From: Pseudotamlana haliotis
GTDB lineage: Bacteria; Bacteroidota; Bacteroidia; Flavobacteriales; Flavobacteriaceae
Direction: 5' to 3'
Length of the DNA: 64,000 bases
Assembly: GCF_008806375.1 (NCBI RefSeq)
Contig: NZ_WAAT01000022.1
Location: 62,001-126,000, forward strand
In this document: one piece after another, positions 54,273-63,883 of the stretch
Layout: each line of letters begins with the position of its first letter
How positions within the stretch are numbered: position 1 is the first letter of the stretch
Position numbers and translations under genes: made by a program
The notes under the pieces: generated by a model
What the model saw: only the letters and a program-made list of their open reading frames with translations
Told to the model about the DNA's origin: nothing
Databases searched by the model: none

Positions 54273-55403
54273 ATGCAAAAAACGAGGACATATTATATCG
54301 CTTTAGGAAGCAATAAAGGCGAAAAGTTTAAAAATTTGCAACGTGCGGTTCAAGCCATGCATGAGCAAATTGGTCGAGTTTTGTGTATTTCAAAGGTGTA
54401 TCAATCGCCTGCTTTTGGTTTTGAGAGTGACGATTTTTTAAACTGCTGTTTGGCTTTAAAAAGTGTTTTAGAGCCCCAAGAAGTTTTAGAATTACTGCTG
54501 AAAATTGAAATTGATTTAGGGCGTGTAAGAACTCAAAAAAGTGGTTATGAAGCTCGTGTGATTGACTTAGACATTGTTTTAGCTGAAGCTGAAATTATAA
54601 ATACCCAAAGTTTGCAGTTGCCGCATCCTGAAATGGCCAAGCGAAAGTTTGTGCTCATGCCATTAAATGATATAGCCTCTCAAGAGGAACACCCTGTTTT
54701 GAAGAAGAAAATTGCTGAATTGTTGGAAACTTGCCCCGATAATTCTGCTCTGGAAGCTTTGGAGGTTCGCTTAGAGAAGCCAAGTCCTGGTGTTGAACTT
54801 TCAAAATACAATTATTTGGCTATTGAAGGGAATATTGGTTCGGGAAAAACCAGTTTGGCTACTAAAATTTCTGAAGATTTTAATGCTAAGCTCATTTTAG
54901 AACGTTTTGCTGATAATCCGTTTCTGCCTAAATTCTATGAAGATGCCCAGCGCTATGCATTTACATTAGAGATGTCGTTTTTGGCCGATCGCTACCAGCA
55001 GATTTCAGATGACTTGTCGCAATTAGATTTGTTTAAAGATTTTATAGTTAGTGATTACGATGTCTTTAAATCGCTTATTTTTTCAAAAATCACCTTGGCC
55101 GAAGATGAGTTTAACTTATACCGCAAGTTATTCTACTTAATGTATAAAGAGCTTCGAAAACCTGATTTATATGTGTATTTGTATCAAAACACGAAGCGTC
55201 TTCAAGAAAATATCAAAAAGCGAGGGCGTGACTACGAGCAAAACATTCAAGATGATTATTTAGAGAAAATCAATGCCGGATATTTGGAGTTTTTAAAAAC
55301 ACAAACCGATTTTAATGTTAAAATTATAGATGTATCACAGCGTGATTTTGTTGGAAGTCGTGCCGATTATTTGTGGATTTTAGAGCAAATTGCTTCGTCT
55401 TAA
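54273..55403 (+). CDS. folK: Fusion of HPPK (FolK) and deoxynucleoside kinase
   Basis: 376 residues in two domains. Residues 1-160: HPPK, with IALGSNKGEK at the start, SPAFGFESDDFLNCC and a VIDLDIVL metal-binding motif (Asp98, Asp100); it pyrophosphorylates hydroxymethyl-dihydropterin for folate. Residues 175-376: deoxynucleoside kinase with P-loop EGNIGSGKT (185-193), ERFADNPFL and the lid-region KKRGRDYEQ. The latter would phosphorylate deoxynucleosides for salvage. The fusion is known in flavobacteria and links folate and nucleotide supply. Confidence 0.93.
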   Translation: MQKTRTYYIALGSNKGEKFKNLQRAVQAMHEQIGRVLCISKVYQSPAFGFESDDFLNCCLALKSVLEPQEVLELLLKIEIDLGRVRTQKSGYEARVIDLDIVLAEAEIINTQSLQLPHPEMAKRKFVLMPLNDIASQEEHPVLKKKIAELLETCPDNSALEALEVRLEKPSPGVELSKYNYLAIEGNIGSGKTSLATKISEDFNAKLILERFADNPFLPKFYEDAQRYAFTLEMSFLADRYQQISDDLSQLDLFKDFIVSDYDVFKSLIFSKITLAEDEFNLYRKLFYLMYKELRKPDLYVYLYQNTKRLQENIKKRGRDYEQNIQDDYLEKINAGYLEFLKTQTDFNVKIIDVSQRDFVGSRADYLWILEQIASS

Positions 55404-55404
55404 A

Positions 55405-56061
55405 TCATAATTGGTATAATTTCGTTTCAATACGTCCTTTGTTATTCTCAGGAAAGTGTTTTGCTAATACTATTTCAGATTTAACTTTCAAAAAGAAAGG
55501 CGCTTCTAGCAGATTAACCCCGCTATTTTGTTTCAACCTTATGCCTTGTCCAGAAATGATATTTTTATTCGGAATGAAATCACCTTCTGGGATGTGTTCC
55601 GTTAGAATAACGTATTGGTGAACTTTTAGCTTTTCAAGTACTTGTTGTATTTCTTTATTTGATAAATGTTGCAAAACTTGGCGCAAAATAATACAATCTG
55701 CTTTTGGCCAGGGGTTCTTGGCAATATCTAAACAGTGAAATTCGAGCTTGTCAGATTTATAAAGGCTTTTGTTTCTGTCAATGAGTTTTTCAACAATATC
55801 AATAGCGAAATATTTTTTTGAAAAGGGTAGCAGTTCCTTGCCAATATTAAAATCACCACAGCCTAAATCGCAAATCGTGAGCGCATTATTTTTGGTTTTT
55901 AAGAATGCAGAAACAGCCTCTAAATACGGGTTGATAATTTCAGAGTTATGCGAACCGTCACCAGAATAAAAATCAAATTCTTGACCACCCCAAAGATGTT
56001 GGTCATAAATTTGGTCCATCACATCTTTAGTAGGCCAGGGCTGTTTTGCTTTTTTAGTCAC
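55405..56061 (-). CDS. Class I SAM-dependent methyltransferase
   Basis: 218 residues with motif I CDLGCGDFNIGKEL (about residues 61-74), an acidic motif II region (YFAIDIVEKLIDRN) and IILRQVLQHL, consistent with a Rossmann methyltransferase. Substrate unknown. It is convergent with folK, ending 2 bases from its stop, and starts 4 bases after the SpoU-type methyltransferase gene, so the two are one transcript. Confidence 0.88.
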   Translation of the reverse strand: MTKKAKQPWPTKDVMDQIYDQHLWGGQEFDFYSGDGSHNSEIINPYLEAVSAFLKTKNNALTICDLGCGDFNIGKELLPFSKKYFAIDIVEKLIDRNKSLYKSDKLEFHCLDIAKNPWPKADCIILRQVLQHLSNKEIQQVLEKLKVHQYVILTEHIPEGDFIPNKNIISGQGIRLKQNSGVNLLEAPFFLKVKSEIVLAKHFPENNKGRIETKLYQL

Positions 56062-56064
56062 CTA

Positions 56065-56610
56065 TCAAGATTTAGTGCTGAGCTTACTAAACAAATCCCA
56101 AACCACTACGCCACAACTCACAGAGATATTTAAAGAATGCTTGGTGCCATATTGCGGTATTTCAATAACCGTATCACTTGCTGAGACCACAGTTTGGGCA
56201 ACGCCTTTAACTTCGTTTCCAAAAACTAATGCATATTTGGTGTTTGGTGCCACCTCAAAATCATTGAGCATGGTAGCGTTTTCAGCTTGCTCAATAGCGC
56301 AGATTTGTACAGATTCAGCTTTAAGTTTTTCAACTAAATCCATTGTGTTTTCAACGTATTCCCAGGCTACAGTATCGGTGCTTCCTAGGGCTGTTTTGTG
56401 AATGTCTTTATGAGGAGGCGTAGCAGTAATGCCACAGAGGTAAATTTTTTCTATTAAAAAAGCATCACTTGTTCTAAAAACCGAACCGATATTATTTAAA
56501 CTTCTAATATTGTCTAGAACTATAATAATAGGTGTTTTTTCAGCATCTTTAAAGTCGTTTACAGTCAATCGGTCTAATTCGCTGTTTTTTAATTTACGCA
56601 TGGTTTTCAT
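56065..56610 (-). CDS. TrmH/SpoU-family RNA 2'-O-methyltransferase
   Basis: 181 residues, the minimal SPOUT catalytic domain. The three motifs are present: IRSLNNIGSVFRTSDAF, YALVFGNEVKGV, and the knot segment IPQYGTKHSLNISVSCGV. It probably methylates a ribose in tRNA or rRNA; the exact target cannot be told. Starts at 56610 or 56601 are both possible. Confidence 0.92.
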   Translation of the reverse strand: MKTMRKLKNSELDRLTVNDFKDAEKTPIIIVLDNIRSLNNIGSVFRTSDAFLIEKIYLCGITATPPHKDIHKTALGSTDTVAWEYVENTMDLVEKLKAESVQICAIEQAENATMLNDFEVAPNTKYALVFGNEVKGVAQTVVSASDTVIEIPQYGTKHSLNISVSCGVVVWDLFSKLSTKS

Positions 56611-56810
56611 TTTAATGAAAAGATAATAGGTTACTAGAGTTGTGCCTTTACCTTTGTTGAAATCTATTTTTAATTGTAAATAACTTGGACGTTCATGATT
56701 TTAAAAAAAATCAAAATAACGCTACATTAGCAATCTTGCAATTGCCGCAAAAATAAGACTTAAAAACAACATGACCTGAGCCCATTTTTCTCGGGCGAGA
56801 AAACAGCATT

Positions 56811-59423
56811 ATGACGAAAAAAGCCCAAAAGGAAACCCCGTTAATGAAACAGTACAATGCGATAAAAGTAAAGTATCCTGATGCTTTATTACTATTTCGT
56901 GTGGGTGATTTTTATGAAACTTTTGGTGAAGACGCTGTAAAAACTGCAGGAATTTTAGGGATTATTTTAACCAAACGTGGGGCAGGAAGCGAAAGTGAAA
57001 CCGAACTGGCAGGTTTTCCGCATCATTCTTTAAACACCTATTTACCTAAATTGGTGAAAGCGGGTGAGCGTGTGGCTATTTGTGACCAGTTGGAAGATCC
57101 TAAACAAACCAAAACCATTGTAAAACGTGGGGTTACTGAATTGGTGACACCAGGTGTAGCACTTAATGATGAGGTTTTGGTATCTAAATCGAACAACTTT
57201 TTATGTTCGGTTTATTTTGATAAAAAAAACATCGGAATTTCCTTTTTAGATATTTCTACGGGCGAGTTTTTAACCTCTCAAGGAAATGCCGAATACATTG
57301 ATAAATTATTACAGAATTTTAGTCCGAGTGAAGTTCTAGTTTCCAAACAAAAGCGTAGCCTCTTTAACGACACTTTTGGCAGTGATTTTCATACCTTTTA
57401 TTTAGAAGACTGGGTGTATCAAAGTGATTATGCTTATGAAACCTTAACCAAGCATTTTGATACCAAAACACTTAAAGGATTTGGTGTAGAAGAACTTTAT
57501 GAGGGGATTATTGCTTCGGGGTCTATTTTACATTACCTTGGCGAAACCCAGCATCATAAATTACAGCATATCACATCGGTTTCTCGAATTGCAGAAGATG
57601 ATTACGTGTGGATGGACCGCTTTACTATTCGTAATTTGGAGCTTTACAACTCCACCAATAACAATGCGGTGACCTTATTAAATGTGATTGATAAGACCAT
57701 TTCGCCTATGGGCGGAAGGCTATTAAAACGCTGGTTGGCCTTGCCCTTAAAGAATCTTGAAAAGATAAAACAACGCCATGAGGTGGTGAGTTTCTTAACT
57801 TCGGAAGGCGAGGTGCTTCAGAAGATTCAAAATCATATCAAGCAAATAGGCGATTTAGAACGTTTAATTTCAAAAATAGCTACCGGAAAGGTAAATCCGC
57901 GTGAGGTGATTCAGCTTAAAAATTCCTTGGAAGCCATTGTGCCTATAAAAGAATTGGCTTCAACATGTGAGAACGATTCTTTGAAAATTATTGGTGACAC
58001 CCTTCAAAGTTGTGAGGTGCTTCGTGATAAAATCAAGAAAACCCTTAATGAGGAAGCGCCGGTAAATGTTTTAAAAGGCAATAGTATTGCGGCGGGTTTT
58101 TCTGCAGAACTTGATGAACTGCGTGGTTTATCAAAATCAGGGAAGGATTACCTTGATAATATGCTAGAACGTGAAAGCGAGCGTACCGGTATTACCTCAC
58201 TTAAAATAGCTTCTAATAATGTGTTTGGATACTATATTGAAGTTAGGAATACGCATAAAGATAAAGTTCCTGACGAATGGATTAGAAAACAAACCTTGGT
58301 AAACGCCGAGCGTTATATTACTGAAGAACTTAAAGAATACGAAGCGAAAATTTTGGGTGCTGAAGACCGCATCTTAGCCATAGAACAGCAATTGTTTGCT
58401 GAGTTAGTGGCTTGGATGAATCAATACATTAAACCGGTTCAGCAAAATGCTTACCTCATAGGGCAATTGGATTGTTTATGCGGATTTTCACAATTGGCCA
58501 AAGACAACCATTATATTTACCCAACTATTGATGAGTCTCATGATTTAGATATTAAAGACGGGCGTCACCCGGTTATTGAAAAGCAATTACCACTTGGCGA
58601 AGCTTATATTGCTAATAGTGTGTTTTTAGACCGCGAGTCGCAACAAATTATCATGATTACTGGGCCTAACATGTCTGGTAAATCGGCGATATTAAGGCAA
58701 ACCGCTTTAATTGTATTGTTAGCGCAAATAGGTAGTTTTGTGCCAGCTAAAGAAGCAAAAATAGGCCTGGTGGATAAAATTTTCACGAGAGTTGGCGCTA
58801 GTGATAATATTTCTATGGGCGAATCTACTTTTATGGTTGAAATGAATGAAACGGCTTCGATTTTGAATAACATCTCTGACCATAGTTTAGTACTCCTTGA
58901 TGAAATTGGTCGTGGCACCAGTACTTATGATGGGATTTCTATTGCTTGGGCTATTAGTGAATATTTACATGAACATCCGGCGAAACCTAAAACCCTTTTC
59001 GCTACGCATTACCATGAGTTGAATGAAATGTGTGAAACCTTCGGTCGCATAAAAAACTTTAATGTATCGGTTAAGGAATTAAAAGATAATGTGCTTTTCC
59101 TAAGAAAACTTGTTGAAGGGGGCAGTGAGCATAGTTTCGGAATCCATGTGGCTAAAATGGCCGGTATGCCGCAACAGGTTTTACACCGTGCTAATAAAAT
59201 TTTAAAGAAATTAGAGAAGTCGCATTCTAGTGAAGAACTTACCGATAAAGTAAAATCTATTGAAGATGATATGCAGCTCAGTTTTTTCAATTTAGACGAC
59301 CCCTTATTAGAGAATATTAAGGAAGAAATTTTAGAGACTGATATTGATACACTTACACCGGTGGAAGCTTTGATGAAACTGAATGAAATCAAGCGTATGT
59401 TGGTTAAGAAAAAGCAAGCCTAA
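56811..59423 (+). CDS. mutS: DNA mismatch repair protein MutS
   Basis: 870 residues, full length. Mismatch-binding FYE motif at Phe34-x-Glu36 ([10 protein letters not shown]), Walker [14 protein letters not shown], the ABC-type [11 protein letters not shown] signature and Walker [17 protein letters not shown], then the helix-turn-helix [10 protein letters not shown] region. It detects mismatches and recruits MutL. No gene overlaps it; two tRNA genes follow. Confidence 0.98.
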   Translation: MTKKAQKETPLMKQYNAIKVKYPDALLLFRVGDFYETFGEDAVKTAGILGIILTKRGAGSESETELAGFPHHSLNTYLPKLVKAGERVAICDQLEDPKQTKTIVKRGVTELVTPGVALNDEVLVSKSNNFLCSVYFDKKNIGISFLDISTGEFLTSQGNAEYIDKLLQNFSPSEVLVSKQKRSLFNDTFGSDFHTFYLEDWVYQSDYAYETLTKHFDTKTLKGFGVEELYEGIIASGSILHYLGETQHHKLQHITSVSRIAEDDYVWMDRFTIRNLELYNSTNNNAVTLLNVIDKTISPMGGRLLKRWLALPLKNLEKIKQRHEVVSFLTSEGEVLQKIQNHIKQIGDLERLISKIATGKVNPREVIQLKNSLEAIVPIKELASTCENDSLKIIGDTLQSCEVLRDKIKKTLNEEAPVNVLKGNSIAAGFSAELDELRGLSKSGKDYLDNMLERESERTGITSLKIASNNVFGYYIEVRNTHKDKVPDEWIRKQTLVNAERYITEELKEYEAKILGAEDRILAIEQQLFAELVAWMNQYIKPVQQNAYLIGQLDCLCGFSQLAKDNHYIYPTIDESHDLDIKDGRHPVIEKQLPLGEAYIANSVFLDRESQQIIMITGPNMSGKSAILRQTALIVLLAQIGSFVPAKEAKIGLVDKIFTRVGASDNISMGESTFMVEMNETASILNNISDHSLVLLDEIGRGTSTYDGISIAWAISEYLHEHPAKPKTLFATHYHELNEMCETFGRIKNFNVSVKELKDNVLFLRKLVEGGSEHSFGIHVAKMAGMPQQVLHRANKILKKLEKSHSSEELTDKVKSIEDDMQLSFFNLDDPLLENIKEEILETDIDTLTPVEALMKLNEIKRMLVKKKQA

Positions 59424-59453
59424 AAATATTTTAAAAAATTTTTAAAAAAGGCT

Positions 59454-59482
59454 TTGGTATTTGCATAAAAGTATTAAATTTG
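59454..59482 (+). promoter_or_regulatory. Bacteroidota-type promoter for the tRNA pair
   Basis: TTG (59454-59456), an 18-base spacer and TAAATTTG (59475-59482) lie 39 bases upstream of tRNA-Gly, a good match to the TTG / TAnnTTTG consensus. Confidence 0.65.
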
Positions 59483-59521
59483 CACCCGCAATAGCAATGT
59501 TGCACGTTCATTAAAATGACT

Positions 59522-59593
59522 GCGAAAGTAGCTCAGGGGTAGAGCATCACCTTGCCAAGGTGGGGGTCGCGGGTTCAAATCCCGTCTTTCGCT
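59522..59593 (+). tRNA. tRNA-Gly (GCC)
   Basis: 72 bases. Acceptor GCGAAAG pairs with CTTTCGC. The anticodon stem CACCT/AGGTG holds loop TGCCA with anticodon GCC. The T arm GCGGGTTCAAATCCCGT is standard. CCA is not encoded. It is the first of two tRNAs on one likely transcript. Confidence 0.96.
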
Positions 59594-59618
59594 CTGAAAC
59601 TTTCTAAAATATACCAAT

Positions 59619-59702
59619 GCTGAAGTGGTGGAATTGGTAGACACGTTGGACTTAAAATCCAATGTCCATTAGGACGTACGGGTTCAAGTCCCGTCTTCAG
59701 TA
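59619..59702 (+). tRNA. tRNA-Leu (TAA)
   Basis: 84 bases with the long variable arm of class II tRNAs. Anticodon stem TTGGA/TCCAA, loop CTTAAAA, anticodon TAA. Acceptor GCTGAAG pairs with CTTCAGT (first pair G-U), discriminator A as leucyl-tRNA synthetase requires. CCA is not encoded. Confidence 0.94.
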
Positions 59703-59704
59703 CT

Positions 59705-59737
59705 AAAGCCTTATCTTTTATTAGATGAGGCTTTTTT
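59705..59737 (+). terminator. Intrinsic terminator after the tRNA pair
   Basis: A 12-bp stem AAAGCCTTATCT/AGATGAGGCTTT (one G-U pair) with a 6-base loop and a T-run. Confidence 0.85.
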
Positions 59738-59921
59738 TATGCTCTGAATTTTCCTTGTGGGTACTGGTTTATAACCCCGCGAAGTTATGATGTTGTACGA
59801 AGTTTTTTGTGTCTGATTCTGTGTTTTTCGTACATTTGAGACCGTATTTTCATCCTTGCTATTCGCCAAAATGTAATACAACAACCAACTAACAATCAAA
59901 ACCAACTAAATTATTTAACCC

Positions 59922-61148
59922 ATGAAAAAGAGTGTCCTACTCCTAGTGGCTTTATGCTTCAATTATTTATGTTTTTCACAAATTATTTTTGAAAAAGGTT
60001 ATTTTATTGATAATCAAAATCAAAAAACAGAGTGTTACATTAAAAACCAAGATTGGAAAAGCAACCCTTCAAAAATAGATTATAAATTAACTGAAGAAGG
60101 TGATCCTATGACCTTAACTGTTTCTGAAGTTACAGAGTTTACCATTTATAATTCTTCAAAATTTGTAAGCACTCAAGTTGAAATAGACCGCACATTAAAT
60201 GAGGTTAGCTTATTGACTACTAACAAAAACCCGGTGTTTAATGAAGAAACACTTTTTCTCAAGGTGCTTGTAGAAGGAGAAAAAAGTTTGTATGAATACA
60301 TTCAGGGTAACATAACACGATACTTTTATGGAACATCTGCCCAAGATGCTAAGCAATTGGTTTGGAAAAGCTATAAAGATGATCAAGATATTATTTATGA
60401 AAACAATACGTTTAGAAAACAGCTTTGGGATGATTTAAAATGCCCAAACTTTGAAATCGGTTCGTTTCTAAAATTGTCTTATGACAAAAAAGACCTCATA
60501 CCTTTGTTTGTTGAATATAACAAATGTAATAATCAAGAAGTCGCCTATATTGATAAACATAAAAATCGTGGGTTTTTTAACTTAAACCTTAAGCCAAGAT
60601 GGATGAGCTCCTCTTTAGAGATTGTTAGTTCTAATCAGGACAAAAATGTGAAGTTTGACAATGAATCTGATTTTGGATTTGGGTTAGAAGTTGAATATAT
60701 CTTAGGCTTAAATAAAAACAAGTGGGCCTTCTTTATTGAGGGTGTGTATGAACATTTTGATACTGAAAAAACAAGAAATGACACCAATGCATTTTTTGGA
60801 GCCGGAGGGCTTACTACAATAGTTTCTTATAAAAATATAAGTATACCGTTTGGAGTTAGGCATTATTTCTTTTTAAATGAGAAATCTAAAATATTTATTG
60901 ATGCAGCTTATGTCATGAATGCTAACTTTAGCTCTGAAGTTAAATACGAAACATCTAATAATAGTGACTTGAGCCCTATGGAAATTAAATCAGGAAGTAA
61001 TCTTGCGTTTGGTTTTGGGTATAAATTTGCTGATAAATATAGTGTTGGATTAAACTATCAAACTAGGAGGAATATATTGAGCAGTTATGCTGCTCATTAT
61101 ACTAATCTTAATTTTGTTTCAGTATCATTAGGCTATACCTTGTTTTAA
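59922..61148 (+). CDS. Outer-membrane beta-barrel protein of unknown function
   Basis: 408 residues with a signal peptide (MKKSVLLLVALCFNYLCFSQ). The first ~200 residues contain FEKGYFIDNQNQKTECYIKN and NITRYFYG, a soluble-looking domain that recurs in Bacteroidota proteins. The rest is a series of paired strands ending VSVSLGYTLF, an outer-membrane barrel end. Relatives are, from memory, sometimes mislabelled as tRNA modification GTPases; no GTPase motif is present. It lies alone behind the tRNA genes. Confidence 0.75.
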   Translation: MKKSVLLLVALCFNYLCFSQIIFEKGYFIDNQNQKTECYIKNQDWKSNPSKIDYKLTEEGDPMTLTVSEVTEFTIYNSSKFVSTQVEIDRTLNEVSLLTTNKNPVFNEETLFLKVLVEGEKSLYEYIQGNITRYFYGTSAQDAKQLVWKSYKDDQDIIYENNTFRKQLWDDLKCPNFEIGSFLKLSYDKKDLIPLFVEYNKCNNQEVAYIDKHKNRGFFNLNLKPRWMSSSLEIVSSNQDKNVKFDNESDFGFGLEVEYILGLNKNKWAFFIEGVYEHFDTEKTRNDTNAFFGAGGLTTIVSYKNISIPFGVRHYFFLNEKSKIFIDAAYVMNANFSSEVKYETSNNSDLSPMEIKSGSNLAFGFGYKFADKYSVGLNYQTRRNILSSYAAHYTNLNFVSVSLGYTLF

Positions 61149-61669
61149 GCTTAGGCTTTTCTCTACTTTTATTAAAAATCTACAAATCAAGATAGGGGTT
61201 TAATAAAAAAAATTAAGCTGCTATAGGTAACCACACCTGCAGCAGCTTAATCCTTAAAAACCAAACTAAACTAACTATATGAAAAAATGTAATCTGTTAT
61301 AATTACATTTCAAATTTACGTTGGGTTTTGAAGTTTTATGGCGACATGCCGTGTCCATGATTAATAAAATGCTCGTGAAAAAAAAATTAATCGAGTTCTA
61401 CTTTGTAAAAAAATGTTATTTGTGTCCTTTAAAGTAGCCATAATTCAATATGAATTTTTAGGCATGCAACAGATCTTCTACACATAATTGTTATTTCCCT
61501 ATAGCTAAAACGCTTTCCTTGTCTAGTAAAACAAGCATTTGCAACAAATGTTTTACTTGGTGCTGTATTTGTTTTAAATATGTCTTCTATTTCTAGATAG
61601 TTTTATTATCTCAAACCAACACCAAAAAAATGTTATCGGCATTTTGTCTATAAAACGCATTATTATTTT
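61149..61669. other. 521-base intergenic region upstream of the family 3 glycoside hydrolase
   Basis: AT-rich, no plausible gene. It holds a 10-bp hairpin at 61213-61250 (TTAAGCTGCT/AGCAGCTTAA) that may end the preceding transcript though it lacks a T-run, and a bulged hairpin near 61527-61556 (AGTAAAAC...GTTTTACT). A leader-like CCAAACTAAACTAACTAT ATGAAAAAATG at 61260-61290 opens only a seven-codon frame, and could be the remnant of a lost gene start. Confidence 0.5.
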
Positions 61670-63883
61670 ATGAAAAAGATACTTCCATTTCACTTGATTA
61701 TAGGAATTGTTTTAATACTTGTTTCGTGTCAAACGAAAAAGGAAAACGCAACAAGGTCTACAACCAATACAAACCAAAATATAGAAGCTAAAATCGATAG
61801 CATTTTGCCACGCTTAACTTTAGAGGAAAAAGTTGATTTATGCCATGCCCAATCTAAATTTAGTACTAAAGGCGTAGCCCGATTGGGTATACCAGAAATT
61901 TGGATGTCTGATGGGCCGCACGGCGTTCGTGCTGAAATTAGCTGGGATTCTTGGGATTATGCAGGGTGGACAAACGATTCTATTACGGCTTTTCCCGCCT
62001 TAACCTGTTTGGCGGCCACTTTTAATCCTGATTTGGCTGGTGATTATGGTTTTAATTTGGGTGAGGAAGCTCGATACCGTAAAAAAGATGTCTTATTAGG
62101 ACCAGGTGTCAATATTTACCGTACACCATTTAACGGAAGGAATTTTGAATACCTAGGCGAGGATCCGTTTTTAGCATCTACTTTGGTGGTGCCTTATATT
62201 AAAGGCGTACAAAAAAATGGTGTAGCTGCCTGTGTGAAGCACTTTGCTTTAAATAATCAAGAACATTGGCGCGATGTCGTGAATGTTGAGGTAAGCGATA
62301 GAGCCCTTCATGAAATCTATTTGCCTGCATTTAAAGCAGCTGTTCAAAAGGGGAATTCTTGGGCTATTATGGGGGCATACAATAAATTCAGGGGGCAATA
62401 TACCACGCACCATAAATTATTGACCAACAAAATATTAAAAAGTGAATGGGGGTTTGATGGAGTTGTGATTAGTGATTGGAGTTCGACACATAGCACGCTT
62501 GAAGCCGCAAATAATGGTTTAGATATTGAAATGGGAACCGGAACCGACGGTTTGGGCACCACAACAGAAAATCACTACCAACATTACTATTTGGCTAATC
62601 CATTTTTAGAGAAATTAAAAAGTGGTGAAATTTCAGAGGCTGTTTTGAATGATAAAGTCCGCCGTGTTTTAAGATTGCGATTTAGAACCAATATGAAGGC
62701 TAACCGCCCATTAGGAAGCTTAAATACACCAGAACATCATGAGGTGGCGAGAAAAGTAGCTACCGAAGGTATTGTGTTACTTAAAAATGACGATAATTTC
62801 TTTCCTATAGAAGATAAAGCAGGGCTTACTATAGCTGTGATTGGTGAAAATGCTACACGTTCAATGACTGCCGGAGGAGGGTCTTCAGAACTTAAACCAC
62901 AATTTGAAATATCTCCTTTAGAAGGCATTAAGGCACGTTTCAAAAATGCTAAAGTATTGCATACCATGGGCTACGAAACAGGAGTTTCTGAGTACGATGT
63001 GGTGCATCCACCAACATTAAATCAAGATTCGCTTAAGACGGAAGCTATTAAGTTAGCCAAATCGGCCGATGTGGTGTTATTTGTGGGCGGACTTAATAAA
63101 AGCCACTTACAGGATAGTGAAGGTGATGACCGACAACAATATGGCTTGCCTTTCGGACAAGAAGCACTGATCAATGACATTAGTAATGTGAATGAAAACC
63201 TTGGGTTTATCCTGCTAACCGGAAATGCCGTAGCCATGCCTTGGTTAGACCGAGTGAAAGGCCTAATGGAATCTTGGTATTTGGGCAGTATGGCCGGACA
63301 TGCCATTGCCGATGTTGTTAGTGGTGATGTTAATCCTTCAGGGAAACTACCTTTTTCTTTTCCGAAGGCACTCGAAGATAATGGGGCACATGCCTTTGGA
63401 GAAACATCTTATCCAGGCGTTGATATGACGCAACATTATAAAGAAGATATTTTAGTAGGGTACAGATGGCATGATACCAAAAACATTGCCCCGCTTTATG
63501 CCTTTGGTTTCGGATTGTCATACACTGCTTTTGAACTGGAAAATATTGCTTCCGATAAGGAAAACTATACTAAAAATGCTCATATTAAAATAAAATGTGA
63601 TGTTTCTAATACAGGGAATTTGGCTGGTGCCGAAGTGGTTCAGGTTTATGTTGGTAAAAAAGATTCGAAGGTAGATCGGGCTTTAAAAGAGTTAAAAGGG
63701 TTTACTAAAGTGACACTAGATAAAGGCGAACAGAAATCAGTAACGATAGAAGTTCCAGTGGAAGCGCTGGCTTTTTATAATGAAGAGAAATCGGATTGGG
63801 AAATAGAAACCGGCGATTATCAAATTTATGTTGGGAACGCTTCAAATAATATTTCAGAAACTTTAAAGATAACCGTTAAGTAA
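61670..63883 (+). CDS. bglX: Family 3 glycoside hydrolase lipoprotein (beta-glucosidase type)
   Basis: 737 residues with a lipoprotein signal (lipobox ILVSC, Cys20), so it is a membrane-anchored periplasmic or surface enzyme. Domain 1 is the family 3 TIM-like barrel with KHFALNNQE and the nucleophile Asp269 in VVISDWSSTHS. Domain 2 is the alpha/beta sandwich. The C-terminus is a fibronectin-III-like domain (GAEVVQVYVGKKDSKVDRAL). It releases terminal sugars, most often beta-glucose, from oligosaccharides. The next gene overlaps its stop by one base, so a glycan-use cluster probably continues past the window. Confidence 0.92.
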   Translation: MKKILPFHLIIGIVLILVSCQTKKENATRSTTNTNQNIEAKIDSILPRLTLEEKVDLCHAQSKFSTKGVARLGIPEIWMSDGPHGVRAEISWDSWDYAGWTNDSITAFPALTCLAATFNPDLAGDYGFNLGEEARYRKKDVLLGPGVNIYRTPFNGRNFEYLGEDPFLASTLVVPYIKGVQKNGVAACVKHFALNNQEHWRDVVNVEVSDRALHEIYLPAFKAAVQKGNSWAIMGAYNKFRGQYTTHHKLLTNKILKSEWGFDGVVISDWSSTHSTLEAANNGLDIEMGTGTDGLGTTTENHYQHYYLANPFLEKLKSGEISEAVLNDKVRRVLRLRFRTNMKANRPLGSLNTPEHHEVARKVATEGIVLLKNDDNFFPIEDKAGLTIAVIGENATRSMTAGGGSSELKPQFEISPLEGIKARFKNAKVLHTMGYETGVSEYDVVHPPTLNQDSLKTEAIKLAKSADVVLFVGGLNKSHLQDSEGDDRQQYGLPFGQEALINDISNVNENLGFILLTGNAVAMPWLDRVKGLMESWYLGSMAGHAIADVVSGDVNPSGKLPFSFPKALEDNGAHAFGETSYPGVDMTQHYKEDILVGYRWHDTKNIAPLYAFGFGLSYTAFELENIASDKENYTKNAHIKIKCDVSNTGNLAGAEVVQVYVGKKDSKVDRALKELKGFTKVTLDKGEQKSVTIEVPVEALAFYNEEKSDWEIETGDYQIYVGNASNNISETLKITVK

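Noticed and set aside
59474-59662. Minus-strand frame across the two tRNA genes
   Set aside because: It is simply the complement of the tRNA sequences; both tRNAs fold completely on the plus strand.
59522-59702. Integration site of a genomic island at the tRNA pair
   Set aside because: No integrase gene and no repeat of the tRNA 3' ends was seen downstream within the window; the next gene is an ordinary outer-membrane protein.
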